A DNA stretch of 64,000 bases, taken from Myxococcus xanthus (GTDB lineage: Bacteria; Myxococcota; Myxococcia; Myxococcales; Myxococcaceae). Of this stretch, positions 57,495 to 64,000 are shown in pieces (position 1 is the first letter of the stretch; the number at the start of each line of letters is the position of its first letter). The notes under the pieces were generated by a model that saw nothing but the letters and a program-made list of their open reading frames with translations, did not search any database and was not told where the DNA came from. A program made the position numbers and the translations under genes. The DNA lies in the NCBI RefSeq assembly GCF_006402735.1, contig NZ_CP017174.1, positions 2,483,001 to 2,547,000 of the forward strand, read 5' to 3'.

Positions 57495-58943
57495 TTAATG
57501 GCGAAGCGGCGTGCCGGTGCTGGGGCGGATGTTCTGATTCACGCGGAAAAGGTTGGTCGGGTCATAGCGGTCCTTTACTTCCACCAGCCTTGCGTAGTTG
57601 TCTTGGTACGTCGCCTGTACGCGTTCCTGGCCCTCGTCCATGAGGAAGTTCACGTAGGCGCCGCCCGCGGAGTAGGGATGCAGGGCTTCCCAATACTCCT
57701 TCGTCCAGGTGGTGATGTCCCCGGCCTTGTCAGGAGATGGGTCCACTCCGACGATGACCTCCGCCCACCGCGCGTCCCGGAAGCTGAAGGCGGTGTCGCC
57801 TGGTGCCGCCCGGTGTGCCGCTCCGTCGATGGGATAGAGGTGCATGGTGGAGTGCATCGTGGGCAGGCGGTGGGCGAACGCCACGTGCCGGGAGATGGCT
57901 TCGTCCCCCAGCTCCCGCACGAAGTCCGCGCGCCAGTACCATTGGAGGCCCGGCGGATAGAGCGCATCGAACATGCTCTGCAGCGCGGGGTAGGGCATGG
58001 TCTGCACGCCGTCGAGCGCGGGGGCCATGGCGCGCACGGGCGCGAAGAGCGTGTCGGCTTGAGCCGGGTCTCCGGTGTAGCACCACACCACCGCGCACAT
58101 CTTCTGCAAGTGCAGGTGGGGCGGGAAGGGCGCCGCGGGCGGGACGACCATGAAGGCGAAGAAGCCGGTGAGTGTCTCGGGCGCGGTGGGGATGAACTCG
58201 CGGTACCACCGCATCACCTCCTCGGCGCGTTCCAGGGGCCAGAGCGTCGGACCTCCCAGGATGGTGTCCACCGGGTGGGCCTGGAAGAGGAAGGACGTGA
58301 CGACGCCGAAGTTGCCGCCGCCGCCGCGCACGGCCCAGAACAGGTCCGGGTGCTGCTCGGCGTTCGCGGTGACGAAGCGCCCGTCCGCCAGCACCATGTC
58401 CACGGCGAGCAGGCTGTCGATGGTGAGGCCGTAGCGGCGTGAGAGGTGGCCCAGGCCGCCACCCAGGGTGAGGCCACCCACGCCCGTGGTGGAGATGATT
58501 CCCGAGGGAACGGCGAGCCCGAACGCGTGCGTGGCATGGTCCACTTCGCCCCAGACGCTTCCTCCCGCGACACGCACGGTGCCCGATTCGGGGGCGACCC
58601 GGACGCCGCGCATGAGCGACAGGTCGACGACGAGCCCCCCGTCGCAGGTGCCCAGGCCAGCACCGTTGTGCCCACCCCCACGGACCGCGAGCATGAGGCC
58701 CTGCTCTCGTGCGAACTCCACCGCCGCGAGGACGTCCGCCACGTCGGCGCATCGGGCAATCAACGACGGCCGCTTGTGAATCATGGCGTTGTAGACGCGG
58801 CAGTGCTCCTCGTAGTCCGCGTCCCCGGGGCGCACGAGCCGACCGCGCAAGCGGGCCCGTAGCTGCTCGACCCGGCCTGGAGGCAGCCCGGGCGGCCGTC
58901 CTTCGCCTGTTCGCGCAGGCTCACTTCGAGGGTCCAGGGGCAT
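57495..58943 (-). CDS. FAD-binding oxidoreductase, berberine bridge enzyme-like
   Basis: 482 residues; GGAGGAG before the ATG at 58943. The N-terminal FAD_binding_4 (PP-loop) domain is clear: AVRGGGHNGAGLGTCDGGLV with the His that usually carries covalent FAD, and ISTTGVGGLTLGGGLGHLSR. The second covalent Cys of bicovalent members is Thr here, so monocovalent or non-covalent FAD is expected. C-terminal BBE segment: GGAYVNFLMDEGQERVQATY and the ending RYDPTNLFRVNQNI. These enzymes oxidise sugars, alcohols or amines. No signal peptide. Confidence 0.92.
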   Translation of the reverse strand: MPLDPRSEPARTGEGRPPGLPPGRVEQLRARLRGRLVRPGDADYEEHCRVYNAMIHKRPSLIARCADVADVLAAVEFAREQGLMLAVRGGGHNGAGLGTCDGGLVVDLSLMRGVRVAPESGTVRVAGGSVWGEVDHATHAFGLAVPSGIISTTGVGGLTLGGGLGHLSRRYGLTIDSLLAVDMVLADGRFVTANAEQHPDLFWAVRGGGGNFGVVTSFLFQAHPVDTILGGPTLWPLERAEEVMRWYREFIPTAPETLTGFFAFMVVPPAAPFPPHLHLQKMCAVVWCYTGDPAQADTLFAPVRAMAPALDGVQTMPYPALQSMFDALYPPGLQWYWRADFVRELGDEAISRHVAFAHRLPTMHSTMHLYPIDGAAHRAAPGDTAFSFRDARWAEVIVGVDPSPDKAGDITTWTKEYWEALHPYSAGGAYVNFLMDEGQERVQATYQDNYARLVEVKDRYDPTNLFRVNQNIRPSTGTPLRH

Positions 58944-59294
58944 GGCTTTCTCCTCCGTGGGGCCGTGATGGGAGAGGCCCCCTACAGCCAAGCTAGGGAC
59001 GGTCGGCGAGCGCGAAGGCGCGTTCACGGCAGGTGGGCGGGAGGGGGCGCCCAGGCACGTGTTGGCGGAGGGACGAGGACGTGGCGCTTGGCAGGCCCGA
59101 TAGGGGAGAGGGGGCAGACCAGGAGCTTCGTCTTCCTTCGTAGCCACAGGGTTTGAGTTCGAGGTCTGGGGGGCCCGGCTCCCGGATGGTTGTCTGGTGA
59201 TGGCTATGTCCAGAGCGGCAGCGCGGGATGGAGATTGTCAATCCAAGGGCAAGTCGCCGTGCCATGCTGGCTTGAACGGGAGGGTGCTGCCATC
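58944..59294. other. divergent intergenic region, FAD oxidoreductase / TonB-receptor gene
   Basis: 351 bp holding both promoters. ATTGTCAATCC at 59234-59244 is the only slightly sigma-70-like or regulator-like stretch seen. No gene is supported. Confidence 0.4.
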
Positions 59295-61631
59295 ATGGGC
59301 ATGAGGGGGATTCAGCGGCTTGCGGGTGTCATCCTGGCCGCGGTGTTGTCCATGGGGGCTGCGGAGAGACCTCGGGCTGCCATTGTCGGAACAGTCTTTG
59401 ATTCCGAATGGGAACACCCTCTTCCAGGCGTCAGCGTGACGGCAAGTTCATCTACGGCGCCGGGAGAGATACGGACGGAGACGGATGCCGCTGGCGCCTA
59501 TCGCTTGGATGGAGTTCCGCCTGGGACCTATTCGATTCGGTTCGAGCAGGAGAAGTATACGGCCCATTCTCAGGAGCGCTTGGAGGTCGCTGAGGGCTCG
59601 ACCCTGCGTGTCGATGTCGGGCTGAGTGAAAAAGCGCCCACCTTCCACGTGCGCTGCGGGGGAATCTCCAGCGATCTGGCTCACACCCCCAGGTCATATA
59701 CCGCACCGCGTGTGGTTGTAGGCCTGCCGGTGGGCAGGCCGCGAGGCGGGAGCGGAGGACTGCGCGCCGCGGAGAGTCTTGCTGAACTCAGTCCTGTCAC
59801 GCTGCTTGACGCATCTGGCTTCGCCATCCGGGGAGCCTCTGCATCCGAGAACGGCTATCTGCTGGAGGGCTTCTCCACCCGAGATGCCGTCACGGGATTG
59901 AACCTGGTGCCCCTCAGCATGGAGTTCGTTTCCCTCGTGACGGTGCATGCGGGAGGCTCCATGCCGGACCAGGGACGTGCGAACGGTGGTGTCATCGAGG
60001 CTTGATTGCCGACAGGGTGCACCCGCATCTCCGGCTCCGCCTTTGCTTCCTGGACCCCAGGCGGGCTGGAGGGGCCGCGTGAATCCATTCCGAACGCGGG
60101 TTCGGTGGGCACCAGCCGGAATGGGCTCAAGAACCTGGGAGACTTCGGCATAACCCTGGGCGGTCCGCTCGTGCGGAATCGTCTCTCGTTCTTCGCGGGC
60201 GTTGTGCCGACGCTCAGTCGCAACGGGCGGCGCGATGACCTGACGGACCACCGTGGAATCCAGGCGGTGGGCCGGCTGACGTACCATGTCGCTCCTGGTC
60301 ATGATGCGTCACTGCTCGTCCTCGCCACGCCTTCGTTGGTACGAGGGACGGATACTGCCGACCGACCTTGGGAGTTCGACAGTGAGACGGTCCTGGGGAT
60401 GTTCGATTACAACGGCATGTTCCTGGACAATCATCTGCTCCTTTCCTTCAAGGCGGGATGGCTGAATCACAAAGCCGTCAGCCGCGTATCGACTGGCGAT
60501 GCGCGGCGAGCGCAGCGCCGCTTTCACGCGAAGACCGAGGGATATTACTTGCTGCACGCCGTGGGGACTCACGTGTTCAAGGCGAGTATTGACGCGGAGC
60601 ACTCCATGCACGACTCGGTACATCCGGTCGCATCCCGTGCGGCAAGCACAGTCTTGGGGGGATTCGTGCAGGACACATGGACCGTGAGTCACTTGCTCAC
60701 GCTTCAAGGCGGCGCTCGCTATGATGTGCAGTCCCTGAGGGAGGGGTTGGATGGGCGCCGGGCGCTCACGGCCTACCTGCTCTCACCGCGGGCTGGCGTG
60801 GTCATCAATCCACGGACGATGTATCACTCGCAGCTCTTCGCATCCTTCGCGAAGTACCACGACCTGGTGCCGCTCGGGCTCATGGATGCAGAATCGGGCC
60901 AAGGTGTCACCTTCGATCCCAACCTCGTCCCGACGTCCTCCCGTGAGGTCATCGTGGGGGCTTCGCATGAGTTTCGTCCAACGCAAAACGGAAATCTCTG
61001 GTTCCAGTTGGCTGCGCACTATGCCCGGCGTCGGCTTGATACCACACTGGCGTCCGTCGACGGCCCAGACGATGAGGGTGTGCTGATTGGCAATCCGGGT
61101 ATCGGGCTCGCAGCGGCGCTTCCGAAAGCTGTTCGTACTTATGATGCCGTGACGGTGTCGGTACAGCCGAAATTCTATTGGGTGCGCACCCAATTCAGCT
61201 ACACATGGTCGAGATTGTACGGAAACCAGACCGAGCCACTCGGCGCCGATGCAGGGCGCCCCTTGGTTCGACAGCAATTGCTTCCGGCGGACCGCGCTCA
61301 TTCCATCAAGGCCACCGGTACCCGTGGTTTCGAGTTGGCTCGTAAGCTTCACCTGCTCACAGGGGTTTCCTACCAGGGCGCATCTGGAACGCCACGGGAT
61401 GACTTGGGGACCCGGAATCGTTGGGTCCACGTCCTCGATGCCCACGTGGACTTGAAGTATCAAGTGTCGAGATTCGAGTCGGTGTCGTTCGAGCTTGATG
61501 CACTCAACCTGTTGAATACGCAGCCGGGGGCGTGGTTGGGAGAGGGGCGCTCGGTGGAGTCTGACGGGGTGCCCCCCTTGTATGTCCTGCCGCCGCTACA
61601 GGTGCGGTTCGGAGTGCGCTACTCGTTCTGA
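59295..61631 (+). pseudogene. TonB-dependent receptor-like gene split by an in-frame TGA
   Basis: The ATG at 59295 follows GGGAGGG. A signal peptide (VILAAVLSMGAAERPRA) leads to a CarboxypepD_reg domain (IVGTVFDSEWEHPLPGVSVT, GAYRLDGVPPGTYSIRF) and a plug region (GFAIRGASASENGYLLEGFS then RANGGVIEA). There a TGA at 60003-60005 stops it after 236 residues. The very next codon continues in the same frame with TGCTRISGSAFASWTPGG and a full barrel region of about 540 residues ending YSF, the outer-membrane assembly signal. One base change would give an intact roughly 778-residue receptor. Base composition is a little lower in GC than the neighbours. It is non-functional as written unless the stop is read through. 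Confidence 0.85.
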
Positions 61632-61639
61632 CGTCGCTG

Positions 61640-61800
61640 CCCTGTCCGCCCATGCGCGTAGGCTGAATGTCGATAGAGGTGTCCTCGATGAGCGCGCCCG
61701 CCGTGCCGTTCGTCAGTCCGGTGACGTCGTACGTCGTGGTGGCTCCCGTTCCGATTGAGGTCCACAGGCCAGTGGGAGCGCCAGGGCGCCCACGACCAAC
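61640..61800 (-). pseudogene. possible fibronectin-III-like fragment
   Basis: A minus-strand frame reads GAPTGLWTSIGTGATTTYDV then TGLTNGTAGALIEDTSIDIQ, which has the WTSxGTGxTTTYDVTGLTNG look of Fn3 strands. It has no start, no stop nearby and no matching gene. It may be a relic or chance; the plus strand here can also be read. Confidence 0.22.
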
Positions 61801-61918
61801 CACCCTAGAGAAGGCGAAAGCAGTAAAACGAGTAATGCCCAGTGTCGGTTCCGCCACGGGCTCATGTGCTGGGCGAAGGGGATTGTGCCGGGGCCGTGCC
61901 CCGGGTGATGAATCCGGA

Positions 61919-64000
61919 ATGCGCCTGCGTTCGTGGTGGTGGGTCCTGGTCCTGCTCACGGTGTCCTGCGTGGGGCGGCGCTCCTCGTCCGAGGTCCCTG
62001 GGGTGCGAGACGCTCGGTCCGAACTCTTCCGGGCCCGCGGTGACGCGGCCATCGAGACGAAGCAATGGGCCCTGGCGGCTGGCTACTTCGCGTCCGCGAG
62101 ACACACGGAAGACTCACCCACGGCGCGCTGGGGACAGGTGTGGGCGGAGAAGCGTGCCTCGTCGCTCGAGTGGGCAAAGCAGTTCGAGGGTTCCGTGCTG
62201 GCGCTGGCCTTCTCACCAGACGGCAGGCTGCTGGCATCGGGAGGATATGACGCGGTCGTGCGCGTCTGGGACGTGGAGGCCGGAACGCAGGTGGCGGAGC
62301 TGAAGGGCCACGAAGCCGAGCTCCATGCCGTCGCGTTCTCTCCCGATGGCCGGTGGCTGGCCGCCGCGGGCAGGCCCGGCGCGCTCTGGCTCTGGGACTG
62401 GAAGCAGGGGCGCAGGGTGGCCTTGCTGTCCGGGCACGCGGATGTCGTGCGGGGCGTGGCCTTCTCCCCGGATGGTGAGTGGCTGGCGAGTGGTGGACTG
62501 GACCGGACGATTCGTGTCTGGCGTATCCGTGATGGCGCGGAGGTGCTGCGGTTCACGCATGACGACATCGTCATCGCGGTGGCCTTCTCCCCCGACGGAG
62601 GACGGCTCGTGTCGTCGAGCATGGACCGGACCGCGCGGGTGTGGGACCTGATGGCGCGTCGCGAGCTGCACCGGCTGACGGGACACGGGGACAATGTGGA
62701 GTCCTGTGCGTTCTCCGCGGATGGCGAGCGGGTGATGACCGCGTCCGCGGACCGAGCCATCCGTCTCTGGGATGCCCGGACCGGTGCCCTGCTGGACGTG
62801 CAGCGCAACACAGGGGCGCTTTCGGCCGTGGCCATCGATGCTGGTTTCCAGCAACTCGTGCAGGCGGGGTGGGAGGGGCGCGTGCAGCGCGTGGATGTGC
62901 GCGGCGGTGGCGAGGTCCTGGAGCGGCTGGATGCACACCGGACCTTCGTGATGGCCGTGGCCCTGTCACCGGACGGACGCACGTTCGCGTCCGGTGGCAT
63001 GGACGGCGTCCTCAAGGTCTGGTCACGGTCCGAGGTACCTCCGGACGTCCTGCTGCGGGAGTTGCCCGCCTGGCCTGAGGTGCTGGCCTCCGTGGGGCCA
63101 GACGCCTTTGTGTCGGGTGGGGAGGACGGTCTGCGGAGTTGGTCGGTCTCGTCCAGCGGCGAACTCCACTCCCGCCTGGAGGCACCGGACGCCGTGGGGG
63201 CCGTGGCCGTGAGCGCGGACCGGCGGTTGCTCGCGGTGGGAACGTTGAAGGGGGAGGTGCGCGTGCGAGACGTCCGGTCCGGAAATCAGCTGATGGTGAT
63301 TCCGGCCGCGCGCGAATCCATCCGGGCGTTGGCCTTCAGCCCAGACGGCGCATTGCTCGCCGCGGGGGTGGCGCAGGACGTCGTGCTGTGGGCTGTCCCC
63401 TCCGCGACCCAGGTGGCCCGGCTGACAGGGCACACCGGGAAGGTGTGGGCATTGGCATTCGATGCCACGGGGCAAAGGCTGGCTTCGGGCGCAGCGGACC
63501 ACACGGTGCGGATCTGGGACGTGGCGCGAGGCGCGGTGATTCGCGTCCTGGAGGCGGGTGACCGGGTCCGCGCCGTCACGTTCCTGGCGTCCGGGGAGTT
63601 GCTGACCGCGGGAATGCGCCAGCCCATCCGGCTCTGGAGCCCAGATGACGGCCGCGTGCTGACGTCGATGGATGCGCGCACGGTAGGCGTCTTGTCGCTC
63701 GCGGTGGCGCCTCAGGGGGCGTTCGTGGCGTCCGGCGGAATGGGAGGAGAGATGAAGGTCTGGCGGCTTCCCGACGGGGCGCTCATGGGGGAGGTGCCCG
63801 GGCTGCAGGGGTTCGTCTCCGCCGTGGCCTTCTCTTCCGATGGCGCGTGGCTGGCGGCAGCGGCTTCCGACCGGACGTTCCACCTGCTGAGCTTCGATGC
63901 CTTCGCACACCCGCCGCCCGTGGAGCCGGACCTGACGCGGATTCTGCGGCGCCATGGGCTGGCCTGGGATGACTTGCGGGGCGTGTTCACCCTCCACTGA
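61919..64000 (+). CDS. WD40-repeat lipoprotein with about 14 blades
   Basis: 693 residues, stop on the last base of the window. The ATG at 61919 begins a lipoprotein signal (WWWVLVLLTVSC). After a TPR-like helix pair (FRARGDAAIETKQWALAAGY) there are about 14 WD40 blades of the form AFSPDGxxLASGGxDxxVRVWD, for example LAFSPDGRLLASGGYDAVVR and FDATGQRLASGAADHTVRIW. This is enough for two seven-bladed propellers. In myxobacteria such proteins are often fused to kinases; here it is stand-alone and lipid-anchored. The likely role is an envelope scaffold. Confidence 0.9.
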   Translation: MRLRSWWWVLVLLTVSCVGRRSSSEVPGVRDARSELFRARGDAAIETKQWALAAGYFASARHTEDSPTARWGQVWAEKRASSLEWAKQFEGSVLALAFSPDGRLLASGGYDAVVRVWDVEAGTQVAELKGHEAELHAVAFSPDGRWLAAAGRPGALWLWDWKQGRRVALLSGHADVVRGVAFSPDGEWLASGGLDRTIRVWRIRDGAEVLRFTHDDIVIAVAFSPDGGRLVSSSMDRTARVWDLMARRELHRLTGHGDNVESCAFSADGERVMTASADRAIRLWDARTGALLDVQRNTGALSAVAIDAGFQQLVQAGWEGRVQRVDVRGGGEVLERLDAHRTFVMAVALSPDGRTFASGGMDGVLKVWSRSEVPPDVLLRELPAWPEVLASVGPDAFVSGGEDGLRSWSVSSSGELHSRLEAPDAVGAVAVSADRRLLAVGTLKGEVRVRDVRSGNQLMVIPAARESIRALAFSPDGALLAAGVAQDVVLWAVPSATQVARLTGHTGKVWALAFDATGQRLASGAADHTVRIWDVARGAVIRVLEAGDRVRAVTFLASGELLTAGMRQPIRLWSPDDGRVLTSMDARTVGVLSLAVAPQGAFVASGGMGGEMKVWRLPDGALMGEVPGLQGFVSAVAFSSDGAWLAAAASDRTFHLLSFDAFAHPPPVEPDLTRILRRHGLAWDDLRGVFTLH

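Noticed and set aside
1..64000. tRNA, rRNA, CRISPR arrays, IS elements, prophage or integrase genes
   Set aside because: None was recognised on reading both strands; without a covariance or HMM search small RNAs cannot be excluded.

Overview
The window is about 64 kb of high-GC DNA with strong G/C bias at third codon positions. It has the gene stock of a predatory or soil myxobacterium (Myxococcus/Corallococcus-like). Many predicted lipoproteins and secreted beta-propeller proteins, a TPR-CHAT protein next to a sigma factor, a subtilase, one- and two-domain regulators, many GTG starts and frequent decayed genes support this. The assignment rests on gene content and codon bias only. No tRNA, rRNA, CRISPR array, IS element or prophage was recognised.

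Layout. 0-5 kb: a truncated Cys-rich protein, a protein of six tandem 72-residue repeats, and a secreted Asp-box (BNR) propeller protein. 5-9.8 kb: a compact operon of ECF-like sigma factor, membrane anti-sigma-like protein, secreted protein and TPR-CHAT caspase-like protein. 9.9-13.3 kb: BioY, a DUF2147 protein, and the nrfHA ammonifying nitrite reductase operon. 13.5-23.6 kb: a decayed metalloprotease, a large lipoprotein, a divergent AraC/EamA pair, gene fragments, a 2OG oxygenase, an epoxide-hydrolase-like enzyme, a P-loop kinase-like protein, an SRPBCC protein, an M57-like lipoprotein whose catalytic Glu is replaced, and an EEP-fold protein. 23.7-30.2 kb: an N-acyl-D-amino-acid deacylase-like amidohydrolase, a VOC protein, an amidase-TetR operon with a probable operator, and a frameshifted SGNH esterase. 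30.4-35.9 kb: a subtilase, FolD, and a pair made of a LuxI/FeeM-like acyltransferase and a haem-oxygenase-like di-iron protein. 35.9-48.3 kb: a LuxR regulator, a ferritin-like lipoprotein, a pirin, a TetR-MFS pair behind a perfect 22-bp palindrome, a TSUP permease, a 5'-nucleotidase, a broken rhodanese, an MDR oxidoreductase and a choloylglycine-hydrolase-type amidase. 48.3-64 kb: a SUV3-like helicase, an NHL-like lipoprotein, two methyltransferases, a 7TM chemoreceptor-like protein, a BBE-type FAD oxidoreductase, a TonB receptor split by an in-frame TGA, and a WD40 lipoprotein ending on the last base.

How genes work together. NrfH passes quinol electrons to NrfA for nitrite reduction to ammonium. 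TetR-MFS and amidase-TetR look like autoregulated units with visible palindromes. The most interesting unit is the sigma/anti-sigma/CHAT operon: it pairs a TPR-CHAT protease with a sigma factor, as in type III-E CRISPR (Craspase) loci but without any CRISPR, and the predicted topology suggests regulated proteolysis of a membrane anti-sigma factor. Second is the acyltransferase/di-iron protein pair, which could make and oxidise an acylated small molecule. At least eight decayed or interrupted genes lie between the intact ones, so this is an actively eroding accessory region.
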